64,000 nt of DNA, from assembly GCA_905250115.1 (NCBI GenBank), contig CAJNOI010000019.1, forward strand, positions 808,856 through 872,855. Direction: 5' to 3'. A model generated the notes under the pieces. The model did no database searches. It was not told the DNA's origin and saw only the letters and a program-made list of their open reading frames with translations. Made by a program: the position numbers and the translations under genes. The DNA comes from Adineta steineri (lineage: Eukaryota; Rotifera; Eurotatoria; Adinetida; Adinetidae). This document shows, one piece after another, positions 34,901 through 54,207 of the stretch. The first letter of the stretch is position 1. Each line of letters starts with the position of its first letter.

Positions 34901-37900
34901 TCTAGACTGTTTATGAAACGTGTACTGCGTAGGCTTATATGTTGGTTATATGATGTGTTATTTTTTTTCTTTCGATTAAATGAGTAGGTGCTTGTTTTGC
35001 CATAGGTTTCGCATGATGTTGCAATTACTTGTTGAAACAGAACGAAAAACAATGCTGTCAATTGCAGAATGACAGAATTGCCATAGCAACTATACCCAAA
35101 GTTTTTGTTACTATAGTTATATCGATATAATCAGCAAAGTTTGAATGAATTTATTTTTTATTTATTTTTATTCAAGCTGTATTGTCATTTGATCTTAAAA
35201 TCAAATATACATATTTTATAAGATGGTACAGAATTTGATCTGTTGTTGAACAAGTTTATCTCAAATATTAATATTTTCTCCATATACTAATATTTTTTTA
35301 AATACGATTACTTACAGAAATATTTATTTTATACTACAGGTATTTTGAAAAAATGTATTTCTCTTTTTTTAGGAGCAGCAAATAACATTATAAATAAAAA
35401 TACTGCAGTTTTTGTTCTATTAGAAATATGAAAATCTTTTTTATAGTATAAAAATTTTCTCTCGATTAGTTTATATCCGTTTCAATTGGGAAAAACACAA
35501 TTTTGACTTTTTCAGATTTCGAGATAATTAAAACGAAGAGAAAAGGTAAAAGTTGTTAGGTACCACTTTTCTCTAACAACGGTTGTACAGCTGAAACTGC
35601 AGCTGGTAATAGATAATGATTTATTCGTGTTCTTTCAACATATGTTAGTTTAAATTATCCCAAATGTTAAGAAATTTGTAAAAACCCTAAAATCGTGAAT
35701 TCGAAATATCGCATTTTGCAGACGAGTCTCGACTCGAGCGCCATCTAGTTTTGAATTCGATACTATTAAAGTTCAGATGCAATCGTATCGCAAGTAGTCT
35801 AAATGATGTCAGTAAAATTGATCTTGATTTTGGAAATGTACTTCCTAACAAATTTAATGATTATACTTCAGTGTTCATTTAAAGTAGTACTTAAAACTGA
35901 ATATCTCTGTCCGGATAAGCCATCAGCAACTCACATTTTAAATTTAGTAGTTTCTCAATGACTCTCATCATTTGCACCCCAAACGGTCTTACATCTCGTT
36001 TATCAGCACAGACCGTTCTATTCTTAGTGAAATTAAACAGATGACAATTGTTCATCTAACGCTTATTAATATTACTTAACTTCAAATACTGAGTCTTTAG
36101 CTTAAATATTTGAATAATAAATGATTTTATTTAGTTTTACTTCATCAATCAAACATTCTCACTTTCATGCTATTGTAATGACAAAATGTTTTGTAGTATT
36201 GACCCTGTAGGATTGCATTATCTAATCAAGAATCAAATGTATAAACTTCTTTTTTATATATGTAGCACTAGAATTAACATGATTGAATAAAACTAACAAT
36301 GCCAATGTATGTTATTAAAAAACAGCATGAAAGAAGGAAGGAAGAGATATATAAACTAGTAATTAGTTATAATATATAAAATTATGAGAAACTTGGTCAA
36401 TTTTTCTTTCTTTTTATTATTTTTTTTATCGAATTGATGTACTCAAAAATCTTCAATCTTCTAATGTGATACATCGTCAATATTATCTTATTTAATTTCG
36501 TTTGTTCAATATCCGATCATAATACGGGAAGTTTTACAGTACAAGAAATCTGTATTATACATAAAAGATAACGATTATTATTTACACCTCCAAGATTTTC
36601 TATCGTGTTACATTATCCTGATGTAATTCTCCTATAGAATATTTCAACCAACTTATAAATAGATAAAAATATTTGAAAAGAAGATTATTATGCATGTATC
36701 GAAATAAGAATAATTCATTTTATATTTTACTTTTAATGTTTGAATATGAAGGTTATAAACAGCGTAATTCAATTTATTTTTATCCTTCATATTAATTTGA
36801 TTTTAATATTCTGGTATAAAACTAATAACACATCTTATACTTCCTTTGAAACCCTATCAAAAATTTCTTTTGATTTCGCAAGACAAACTAATCTATATAC
36901 ATAAATACACATATCGACCTATCATTTAAACATATTGTTTTACGTGCTGATTACTTTTTTCTCTTCTCTTTTGTGTAGGTATACATGATGAGAATATTTA
37001 AACTTAAGAAACATGATAAACATTCATTGTGTCAATCATTCTTACGTGCGTTTTTGATGTTAATATAAAAGAAAATTTTTGTTGTTGATGTCATCTTCTC
37101 CTCCTCGTTTAACAGTAGATCAACTTTTATAAAAGTAAAAATAGCTTCGAAACATGATTTCTAACTTTGATAAAAAAATAACCATATGGTTTCTTCTGTT
37201 TTACTTTAGGCTAAACAGCTTTTAATCATATTGAATCATTCACTCGTTAGTTCAAGAGTTCTTATCAAAAGAGAATGTTTAAATATATAAAAGATGTTCT
37301 TTTTCATATTCATATATGTCAAATATGAATTAAATATTTTTAACGACAGCTGCTGTCGTCATATTGTCATTTTTACAAGTAATAATGTCCTTGATTATAA
37401 TATTATAAAGGGGATGTTAAAGATGATAACGATTGGTATTCTTTTTCATGGTCATAAAGTGACAACTAATCATTTATAAATATTGTTTCACTTTTCGAAT
37501 ACTAACAATATGCATTCAACTTTTTTCTTTCGATTAGCCGCTTGAGTATGTCTATGAATATGTACACACATATAGAAATATTATTGTTTATGTCTCGTTT
37601 TGTGTGTGTGTGTATATATAGCTGTAAGCGTAACATTGTCATTCTTTGGTTCAATCTTTTAACATCGTACGGTTCGTTGATCGATAAGACTTATTGAATG
37701 ATGACAAAAAGAATCGATATTGACCTTTTTCTTTTTCGTTTTTATTTCAAATTTGTATTAAGATTAGTCAAAAATGATATGTTGTTTTTTTGCATTGGTG
37801 ATACGTCGCGACACGAAGTTTCTCTTTCTTTTATATATACATACATACGTATATATATATATGACGCGTCATGTTGTCGGTATAAGGTCTTAGAATATGT

Positions 37901-38197
37901 GCGTGAGGTGAGATAGAGAGTAATCAACACCAGCAAAGTCAATTTGGCCCTGTACTATGATGAGCACGCACACGCACATACGAATATATATATATATCTA
38001 TTCCTTCTACATGCGAGCACTGTCGGGGTCAACAATCTTCTTCGACTTGCGTCCTTCTTTTTTTCTTCTTCATGAGATGAACTGGCAATGTGTCTGCATA
38101 TCATTTCTTGTCTTGACATCGTTGGAACAGCTACTCAGTGCTTTTTGTTTACATACAAACTATTCTTCGCCGTCTCTGTCCTGTTTTGTAGATATTA
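34901..38197. other. 3.3-kb gene-free stretch
   Basis: AT-rich with TATA-type and CACA-type simple repeats near 37600 and 37850. I found no frame with protein-like features on either strand, no TIR pair and no RNA gene. Confidence 0.5.
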
Positions 38198-41100
38198 ATG
38201 ATCGGCACAATAGAGCCGACGATTAAGGATGATCATCTATTTCAACTACATCGATTCCTTGAACAAATAGAACTCGAAGAATATTATACTTTGATTGTCG
38301 AAAAGCTCAAGGTAAGAGAGAGAAAAAAAGAAATGAAAAGAAAAAAATTGAAAGACGATCAAAATCAATCAGTAGTAGTTCTTTTCAAAAAAATTTTTTT
38401 GATTAAAAAAGAAAAAGGCTAAATGAAATCTAAAGAACCTTATGACACATCATTTTTTTAATACTATGTCCAAATGGATAAACTATGGCAATGAGAAAAA
38501 AGATATTCGTGCTGTTCGAAAGGTAACTACTTAGTCATTAATAAATACTACATAAATATTTGGTAAGTCTTTTATTAGATCTATATGATTACTTGTGTAT
38601 GAATAATTGTCAAATTCATTCAAAGGCTAATCTACTCTTTCTCACTCTTATATGTGTATTTTCCCTCGTGCTCAATTAGAAGCTCTACATATATCACATT
38701 GTTTATAGTAGGAATTTACTTAAACAAGAGGATAATTCATTTTGCACATGTTGTCTATTCACATGATGTCGGCTATTAAGGGATAAAAACTAAATTGCAG
38801 ACTTCCTTTGTCATCTGTATTCAATACATATATTTACAAAGACTTTGACCTTGATAATCTTGAAAATCGAGATTACTTCTTTATTTTATTCGAGTTTATA
38901 TATATATATTCCTTCATCTCAAATGCTTTTATACACACACACATATATATGTATATGTATATACATATGAATTCAGACTAACTAGAAAGAAGACTAGCTG
39001 CCGCAACTACTGCATGCACACATACACATACAAACGCGTGCATGCTACAGCTGTATGATGTAACGAGAATTGACCGCAAAATTGCGTAAGAGCGATACAT
39101 GAACATTTATTAGTATTCTTCATGATGACCAGTCCACTGAAATGCAAACAAGCTCTTTCACTTTCTCTCTGTCTCTCGTTTCTTTTCTTTACTTGGTAAG
39201 TATGATTGTCATTTTGTTTTTATTCAACAGGTGTATAATATTGGTGATTTACGGTATGTCAACGAATCCGATCTACTTTCATTAGGCATGTCTAAGCCAC
39301 AATTTCGAAAAATTAAACGACACTTGCCATCATCATTTCATTCAACTCAAAGTAACAATACAATGTTGACAAGTACATTGGGCAAACTTTTAGTTCGAGT
39401 AAGTGCTACTGTTAAATGTAAATTATAAGTACCGACTAATTGATGTTCAAATGTAAATTGATATATGTTCAGCTACAATCATTTTTTTCCTTCTTCTTCT
39501 TCTTCTTCTTCTTCATTTTCTCTTCGCGTTCATGTCGTTATCTTGTTCTTGTCTTTTCCTTTGACCGGCATCGCATTACTTCTTCAACGACCGTTCAGAG
39601 CTTTCTCATAGTAAAGAAGAAAAAAAAGCAGAATTTCTATTCGATTATCTTAGGCAACAGCAGTATTAGTAGTAGTAGCAGCGGTCAGTTGCAATGGAAA
39701 ACAGGTGGTCACTTCTACATTTATATAAAGTTCATCATCAATGTCCTTAATCGATGTAGACTAGTACAATCTTTTCTTTGATATATATGTACATATATAT
39801 ATTTATTAGAAACTAACACTTCGTTCATCAACATCAAACCTATCAAGAAGTACACTCGAACTGAACAGTAATTATGAACGACAGGGTTCTTCAATAACAT
39901 CATTAAATCAACATACAACCATGGGTAAATATCAACAACAAAAAAATATCATATCACAACAAAATATTCAATTGATTGAACAAATTGGTGAAGGAGAATT
40001 CGGAACAGTCTATAAAGCATTTTGGAAAACAAAACAAAATGAATTAGTAAGAAATTTAAAAGTTCCTAATCTTCAAAAGTCATGTTTCTTTTTTTGTATC
40101 ATTAGTTAACTGTTGCTGTTAAACGTTTAAACAAACTTGAACAAAATTTTGGTCTTGATGATATATTAAAAGAAATATGTGTATTACAAGATACTGAACA
40201 TCCACATATTGTTCAATTTTTTGGTATTGTTATACAAACCGATGGATTATTTATGCTTGTAAGAAATAACTAAATATTCTTAAAAACTAAATATCCGATG
40301 TTCTTGCTCTTTTAGGTAACAGAATATGCTCATTTTCGATCATTATATGAATGTTTATTATCAGAAAATGCTAAATATGAATATACAATTGAAATTTTAC
40401 TTGAATTTTTAAGACAAATAACATTAGCAATGAGTTATTTAGAAAAGAAATTTTTAATCCATCGAGATTTAGCTAGTAGAAATATTCTTGTTTTTAATAA
40501 ATCACTTGTAAGTTTATTTTTCTATTTAACAAAAAATATGTCTTTTTTTAATTAAAGGTTAAACTTTCTGATTTTGGTCTTTCTCGTTTATGTTGTTCAG
40601 AAACTAATTATTATAAAACATCATGGAAAGATACATTACGTTTACCAATAGCATGGATGAGTCCAGAAGCAATTAATTTTCTACGTTTTACAACAGCATC
40701 TGATATGTTTTCATTTGGCGTTTGTATGTGGGAATGTTTTACTTATGGACAAATGCCATGGCAAGGAATGACAAGTGCTGAAGTAATTTAAATATTTCTT
40801 TCTTTTTTTTTATTTTATCATAAGAAATAGATATAGTTGTATCGTAATGCATTGTTTTTTTTATCATTTTAAAGGGTATCAATCCTTTCGAAGAATCGAA
40901 CTTAGTAAATGACATATCACGTAGATGATTTTTTGACATTTAAATGAATCATGAAATAATAAATCTTTTTATGATATCATTGAAAAATGTAAGAAAAATA
41001 GAATCAGTTTGATTGAGAAGAAAAATTCAAAAATAAACTATTTCTGTATCCCTAAGGAATTCTAATAAATCATAGGAGAGAATTGTGTCGTTTATTTTTT

Positions 41101-44100
41101 TATTCGCTAGATTGTCAATGCCATTGATGCTCCTAATTATCAACGATTACCACGACCTCCTTACGCTACAACAGAGCTCTATCAAATCATGCTTCATTGT
41201 TGGAAACATGAACCAACCGACCGGCCAACATTTACACAACTAGAAAAAACTCTACGAGAAGTAATGACACACATATTAATGAAGAAATAAAATATTGATA
41301 TATTCTTTTTGAACTTTAGATTGAAATAAAGAAAGTTCGTTGGAAAGATAAAAATTGTAAATCAATAAATTTTCCCGATGGTTTCCTTTCGACAGAATCT
41401 TGTATACTTGGACCATTGACTATCCTCGATCGATGGTATGTATATGCATCAAATTTCGACAGCCTAGTACATACGATAAAGAAAAGAAGAAGAAAAAGAA
41501 GAAGAAGAAGAAGGAGAAGAAGAAGAAAAAATGAGAGAAATGGTTGAAAGGCAAAGCAAACGGTAGTATATATATATACACTCGTGCTCGGAATTCATCG
41601 TTACATAAACACGCTCTCTATTTCTTCTGATGTGTATGTATGTATGCAAACGGGCCGGGGTCATTTGTTTTATGATGCGACGCACTACCTGTTATACACT
41701 CTCATTGATTGCTTGATCAATCGATCGTTTTTGTATCCTTGAGTCGCCATGTTGATAATCGTGAGAGAAGAAAAAAAATGGCAAAAGATTCAATTTCTCA
41801 ATTAATGATCAACATTGCTTCTGCTTCATATACATATACATATATATATATTCTTCTTTTCCATTCGTTCTTCTATTCGTTTCGTTCATTTAGACAACAT
41901 CTCTTTTTTTTTCTCTCTTTTTTCTTCACTCTTCCATCTGTTCTAGTCTTAACGTTCCCATATCATCGTCATCGGTCAATAATTTTCTTCAGTGTGTATC
42001 TGTAGACGGTCAAATCGGTTTCGTTTATAATGCAGATGTTGAACCATTACATGTTATTTCAATATCTAAACCATTAATTTCTTCAACAACAACAACAAAA
42101 ACTAATAATCATCATCATCATCATCATTTAACACCATCAACAATGAGTAATTTTTTTCATCGAAAATCAGGTTAATTGTTTGTATTAATCTTGTGTTTGT
42201 CTTATTGTTATTTTATTATAATAGATGCAAAGAAAAATTTAGGAAAAATCAAAAGTAAACAATTATCAAAAGATATGATTGGTTTGCCTCAAGCAGATTT
42301 TATTCATGCATTTCATATTGGTGTCTCAGGTATTATAATTATAATGAAATCAATTTGAAAAAAAATGTTAATTTTCTTTTTTGTGTCTAGGTGAAACATT
42401 TGGTGATGTTGCTTGTCTTGCTGGTGTAGAAAAAACAGATTTAATTAAAATTCCTATTGAAAAAAGTCCATCAACTATAAATGGTAATTGTTTAATATAA
42501 AATATATTCAAATCCTTGAATTTCTATTTTTATGCTCATCATTGAAAAGAATTCGAATCAAATTATAAACAACCAATTATTGTTAATGAAGAAGAAAATG
42601 AAGAAATCATATCTATTGAACAATTAACAGTAAAATATTTTATTTTTTATCTATTAAAAATTGTTCATTTTTTGTGTGTTAATAGAATGATACACAACCT
42701 TCATCGTTACTTGATGAAGTTATGCAAGCATTTACTGAAATATATTCTGAACCTGAATCAGCATCATATTTATCTATCGATAGTATTCTAATAAAATCAC
42801 CACTAGCACTTAAACCTGAAAGAAGTCTATCAACATCACCAAAATCTCCAACAATTAATGTAAATTATAAATATTAATCATCTAAAGTATAGATTTTATT
42901 CTTAGAGAAAGGAAATAATATATAAGTACAATCTCATAATACTTAAAAGGTTAATTGAGAAGTACATTTCTTTTTATATAGGGAAATATTTGATTTGTCT
43001 AAAAAAGAACTTTCATTTTTTTTTATTATAAGAGGTATAAAATTTAATTTGGTTATAAACCAAGGTCAATATATATTTTCATACGTTTATTTTATACAAG
43101 TATCTATATAGTGATTGAGTAGGAATATTGCTCCCGTTGTCGAGAAGTATTATGCAAAAAAAATGACATAACTTTAACGGATTCGTAATCAGAATGAAGT
43201 GAATGATCTTCAGAGAAACACTTTTCTTAGGATTCACCTATCGTTGACAAACAAATAGAGATTAAGTAATAGAATATGATTGAGTTCATTAAAACTACCA
43301 TATGGTATATCAGCATCGATACTTATTCTTTATGGTTCATTACAGATATTTAATTGATATTGAAAAGAAAATATCATGGTATTTAAATTCTTTTTAGCTT
43401 AAATTATCAACATCAGTCGACATAAATCAATCTCCATCGGATACCATGATAGGTAATTAATAATAATATGATATAAAATAACAATTTTGTTTTGTTATTT
43501 AGATTCGAACAGTCGATTACTTGATCATAATCGTTTATTACTCAAATCTCCATTAAAAAAATCTAATGAAGAAACTTGTCGATTTACACGCGAACTTGAA
43601 CAACGTTTACAAAATGGTTTGTTTGCTTATTTATTTATTTATCAATAATTTTTCATATTATATTTATATAGGTGATATAAGTGAAGAAGCAAAAAATGCG
43701 TATAATCGATTAGTTAATGGACGTAAAGAAGATAGTTCATCAATATTACATGAAGAAAATGTACATTCGACGAGTAATGGCGATTTATCATCAAATAATA
43801 ATGAACATCAAAATGATATTAAACAATCATCTATTGATCATCATTCAGTAATACCATTATTTGGTTCATCATCATCATCATCTTCAACTAGTATATCAAC
43901 TAGTTCAACAAGTAATCATATACAATCAAACACATCATCATCATCATCATCAAATAAAAAAAAATCTGATCGTCATTCACATTATTCATCAACATCAACT
44001 GATAATGATATTAGTATTGATCTTAAACCACAAAGTGAATTATCTCCATTAAAGTAAAATGAAATTTTTTTTTTTTGAATAAAAAATTATTGTTTTGTTT

Positions 44101-44535
44101 TCTTAAAGACTTTTAAGAAATGCTGTGAATCCTTCAAGTTTTATATCAAAATCAATGCGTCATCAAACATCAGTAACTGAAACAACAAATTTATCAAATC
44201 ATTCACCTGTATCATCAGCATCAAATACGTTAAGTAATTTATCATCAGCATCACCATTATTCGATCATCCGACATCATTACCACCACCTTCACATTCATC
44301 ATCATCATCAAATATGGATGATAATCGTTCATTGTCAAGTTTAAATTCACGTTCGTTATTAACAAATAAAAATGATCAAAATTCAGTAACAGGACAACCT
44401 TTACCACCACCACCTGATTTATCAAGTTTAGGAAGTAAATTAACAACAGCAAATATTACACAAACATTAAAATTACCAGCACCATTAACATCATCGACAT
44501 CGGGATCAAATACCTTTCGATCAAAAAGTATGTAA
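38198..44535 (+). CDS. TNK2-like: ACK/TNK2-family non-receptor tyrosine kinase
   Basis: More than ten exons. Exon 1 (38198-38311) and the exon starting 39229 form a SAM-like N-terminus (HLFQLHRFLEQIELEEYY, NESDLLSLGM). The kinase domain follows: glycine loop IGEGEFGTVYKAFW, VAVKRL, catalytic HRDLASRN, DFGLSR, an APE equivalent in MSPEAINF, and WECFTYGQMPWQGM. It is in the tyrosine-kinase class with the ACK arrangement. After it come an SH3-like remnant (LGPLTILDRWY, DGQIGFV) and a CRIB-type motif (MIGLPQADFIHAFHIGV, about 42270-42330) expected to bind GTP-loaded Cdc42. The rest is Ser/Thr/Pro-rich with a six-His run and PPPPD. A donor-like GTATGT overlaps the stop codon, so a further exon is possible. 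The order SAM-kinase-SH3-CRIB identifies the family. Confidence 0.9.
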
Positions 44536-46139
44536 CTTTTAATTTTCAAAGAAACTAGATTTAATTATTTGATAGATTTCATATCTATCATTTACAATAT
44601 TTATACTTTTAGTATTGAATTTGATAACTAAATTTAGATCTTTCCTATACAGTTAAACTAAATATGAAATTTAGTTCTCAAATAACATTTTTCTGAATAT
44701 AAAATAAACTTCAATATTTCATTTTAATCCGAGACATTAGTCAATTATGAATTTATAAAATTCCTATGAGATTACTTAAAACTGATCATGAGAAAACATT
44801 TTACATAATTTATTCCATCATTCGGCGAACTATAACTATACGAAAAAAAATAATTTTTATCAATTTTCTTCTTCAAGATAAAATAGGATATTGAAAAAGA
44901 TTTTCAAATCAATAAATATTTGTTTTTTTCTCAATTTAGAACGATTTAATTTGTTTACTTGATAAATGTTATTTTATTCATATGGTATTTATTTCGAATG
45001 TTCGATTAACTAGTCAAAAAAACGAATTTATATTTACTTTTCGCATTAATTGTTTGATGATCGGATCCGTCCTTATTCACTTATGTAAACAAATGTTATT
45101 TAAATTTGTCTTGACAATGATAACGACGTAAAACTTCTTTATTTTTTACTTTGTTCTGTGTATTAAATAATATATTATTTTCCCTTCTTTCTGTACGCAA
45201 ATGTTTTTTTACGAACAGTGTATCATATATATTCGCTGTTATTGTCTTATCTCTTACAATTCAATAAAACAAAAAAGGAAATTAACCATCTAGTTACTTT
45301 AAAATCAAACTCAGGAAAATAAACATTGACTTCGTTTAAAATCTGGTTTTTCTTCTTATGCTTTTTTTTGTATTCTACTTTTCTTTTTCTCTACATTTTT
45401 CTTTCTTTCTTTTTCATGTACGTCTAAAATAATAATATAATGTGTCAGTTTTTTTTGTTCTCTGATTGTGACTTGATAGAAAGAAAAATACATACTTATT
45501 ATTATGAATGAGATAAATGAAATTGATGTCAAAAATAAGAATCGAATATTATTGTATATTAAATAGAGCTATAATTAAGTAATAAGAAAGAGAACACAGA
45601 TATATTAACGAAAATAATGAATAGAAAGAAAAACAAATTGCATATACGAGCCGAAATAGAAAGCTGGCTCTTTTCTAATGCTTTTGTATTATTCATCATT
45701 TATTTTAGTTTTTTTTCTACATCAATAAGCAACAATAACGAACGAGTGCATATTATGTGTATTGTACGTAAATAAAAATGACAAAATAACATATTCTTCA
45801 TAATCTTTGTTCAATATTTTTCGATTAAAATAAAAATTCAACAACTAATTTCATCTTTTTAAGGTTTCAGCTTGTTTCTATTACAATCGTAATGTAACAA
45901 TTTTGAAAAAAAAATATCGAAGAGGAGAATATATTAATATTAGTCAACATACAAAAAAATAGATAAAACATTTGAGGCATCTTCGAAATCGTAGAATCAG
46001 TATTAACTATGATTGAATTTACATGGTTTCCTTTATTCTAAATTTAAAAATATAATTACTAATCAGTAAATCTGTTGGGATTCTTATTAATTAACAAGGT
46101 TTCATAAATATAACCTTTTAAATTTATTCAATATTTTAG
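44536..46139. other. Intergenic or upstream intron, no exon recognised
   Basis: AT-rich. It should contain the first exon of the small Cys-rich gene that follows, but I could not identify it. Confidence 0.4.
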
Positions 46140-46398
46140 CCGGATATTTGTCCATGTTCCGACTCAATAGATATTTGTTTATGCTGTATTCCACTTAATT
46201 TACTTTGTTGTTGTCTACCTTGTAGCCGTCCACCTCGGTAAAAAAAAAAAGAAGAAACTCATTTTTTTTCTCTATTTAATAAAAAATATTCATTATTTCC
46301 TTTTCAGTGATCGAATTATTTACGTTCCTGCAGCTCAACCAATGTATCCAACTCATGGTCATGGTTATATCATACGTGAACCTATGTCACGTTATTAA
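46140..46398 (+). CDS. Small Cys-rich protein, 5' end not found
   Basis: Two exons, 46140-46237 and 46308-46398, joined in phase by a GT-AG intron. The first, after a good acceptor (TATTTTAG), reads PDICPCSDSIDICLCCIPLN, then LLCCCLPCSRPPR. The second reads DRIIYVPAAQPMYPTHGHGY, then IIREPMSRY and TAA. The clustered Cys in a hydrophobic context look like a palmitoylated membrane-surface segment. The first codons must lie in an upstream exon. Joining it to the ACK-like gene fails because the phase does not match. AATAAA-type signals follow at about 46435. Confidence 0.5.
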
Positions 46399-47668
46399 AT
46401 CTATTATGTATATATAAAAACAAAGTTTTAATTAAAATAAAAATCTTGAAATTTTTTCTATTAATAATAAAGTTCAATAATCATTTCTATTATGATGAAT
46501 TTCTCTGAAGAACAAAAAAGAAGAAGAAGAAATAAAATTGATTAATGGCATAAAAATTGATTCTACTACAAAACTATAATCAGCAAGAGTAATATTATCG
46601 TTGAAAATGTCATCTAAAATAATCTATTATGAAATATAAATGTTTCCGATATGTTGTGACGAATTTTTAATGAAAAGATCTGAATATACAGAAAGATGAT
46701 TAGGAATTCTCAAAGGATTTTTATTAGAGAATACAAAAGAACTACTTACACCCCTTTTTTTTTAATACAATTTTTTTTTCTGCTTTTGTATCAGTCAGTC
46801 AGTCTAGATGGTAGTAGTTAGGTTTTTTTGAGACCATCAATTATATCATTTGAATTATATTTAATAAGAAGTTTTTTTCTTTTACTACGACAATTGTTAC
46901 AAATAATTTCAATCATTTTATTTTTGACACATAGGAGGGGAAAAAAAATAAATTCTTTTTTTTTTTCGAGAGAAAGTTTTCTATTGGTAAAGAACAACAA
47001 ACCAATGGAAAAGATTTCAGTCTTCTTTTTATGGATTTGAAACACAATCTACTAAAAACATCTGTATTATTCTACTGGTAAGAAACAATTCTGCTAAATA
47101 TTTAACTTTCGTTTTTTCTTTTTCAAACAAATTATAATATGATATTATTTAATGATTATTTAACTCGTGACTGTGCATTCGTGTGTATCCCAAGCGGCCA
47201 TTCCATTCTTTCTTTTCCTTCCTATCTCTGACTGGTTAGGAATCATCTTGCGTTTAGTTGCTTACTCGTTCTTTAGCTGTTACTACTTTTCTACAACTGC
47301 TGTTTTTTCTTCTTCTTCTTCTTCATCTTTCTCTTCTTCTTCTTCTTCTCTTCTTCTTCTTCTTCTTCGTCTTTTCTTCGCTCGGTCTGTCTTCTCTCCA
47401 CCTGAATCGACATCGGGGTCTGCTACTGCGTGTGTCGTCGACCAGAAATAAGCTTCTTCTATAACTGCTACTGCTGCCGCTTTTACTATTGCGACAAACA
47501 ACGAGAGTCTTGTTCGTTTTGTCGCGTTTATGCAACTTATATCACTAACATACTCATGCTGATCTAATATATTTCTAACTTTACAATGATGATGACCCAA
47601 CGTCCACCTCCATTTATTTATTCAATTTTATATAGCCGATCAAAATCAAGTTTTATTGTATTAACTGT
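46399..47668. other. Intergenic with a long polypyrimidine tract
   Basis: No gene seen. A (TTC)n/(TCT)n tract at about 47306-47376 encodes only low-complexity Arg/Glu or Leu/Phe frames, treated as chance. Confidence 0.5.
47306..47376. repeat. Polypyrimidine (TTC)n tract
   Basis: About 70 bases of nearly pure C/T on the plus strand, about 300-500 bases upstream of the CaMKII start. Confidence 0.8.
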
Positions 47669-53190
<5,522 letters not shown>

Positions 53191-54207
53191 AATATAAAAA
53201 GCAAAAATAAAACAAAAAAAAAGAGAGAGTCTATTCTAGCTGTTGTTGATGCTCATTTATCTATTTATCATAGTTTCTTTGAGAGTATGTGATGACTTGT
53301 TTTTTATTTCTGTTCACGAGTTATCAAAATTTATATCTTGTATACCCTCATATTTGGAATATTTCATTCCTTTTTATGTTGTCAAAGTCCTAAACCTCAA
53401 TATCTTGTGTGCCTATTGTTTGACACTACGGATTTTATTGTTTTTTCTTTTTTGTGAAATTTACTTTTTGATTTAAGGGTGAGATTGTATTTATTCAATT
53501 TGAATTTTTTTTCTCTTTGACAAAAGACAATATAATTATATATATATATATATAGGAAAAAAAACGATGTGTCATTTTATTTGTTTGCTTTCAGTTAATT
53601 GATCAATACATGTTTGTTGTTGTTGCTCATACCCCTTCCCTCCGAATTTTTTTTTGTTTTGGCTTATTATTTGTCCTCTTTTATTCTTTCGATGGATCGG
53701 TGATGATAAAGACGTTTTTGTCAACAAATAAAAACAAAAAGATTTTGAATAGACATTTTTCTATAATTAAAATCGAACTAATAACATTTCCGACTTTAAG
53801 TTCTTGATATTTTGACAAGTAATGAAGGCTATTTAGAATGGTACTTGAGAAGATAATTAATTGATGTTCAATGAAGACAAGTAATAAACGAGAAAAAGAT
53901 TCATTAAAAATGAAATATTCTAAATTTATTTTATTATAAAATTTTGTAGAACTACAGCTGATACAACAATAATAAATAACAAATGTTGCATTTGTTTTTC
54001 TTTTGAAGCTTAAAATCTATTGTATTATTAAAAGTGATTAATATGATTATAAGCTATTTTTCATTTGTTCTTAAATATCCAATGTAATTTTTTAAAGTCC
54101 AACAAATTTATCTTCTCTTCTTTTCTTATCTTTCGACTAACTAAACAACTATATATATATGTATCAACGGCTACCATTCGAATCATTGTCTTTTATTTTA
54201 GATAACA
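53191..54207. other. Intergenic, no gene seen
   Basis: CaMKII 3' untranslated region and spacer. It includes a short (AT)n run near 53537 and AT-rich sequence without coding signal. Confidence 0.5.

Noticed and set aside
47283-47600. Arg/Glu-rich minus-strand frames
   Set aside because: They arise from the (TTC)n tract; no protein-like segment outside it.
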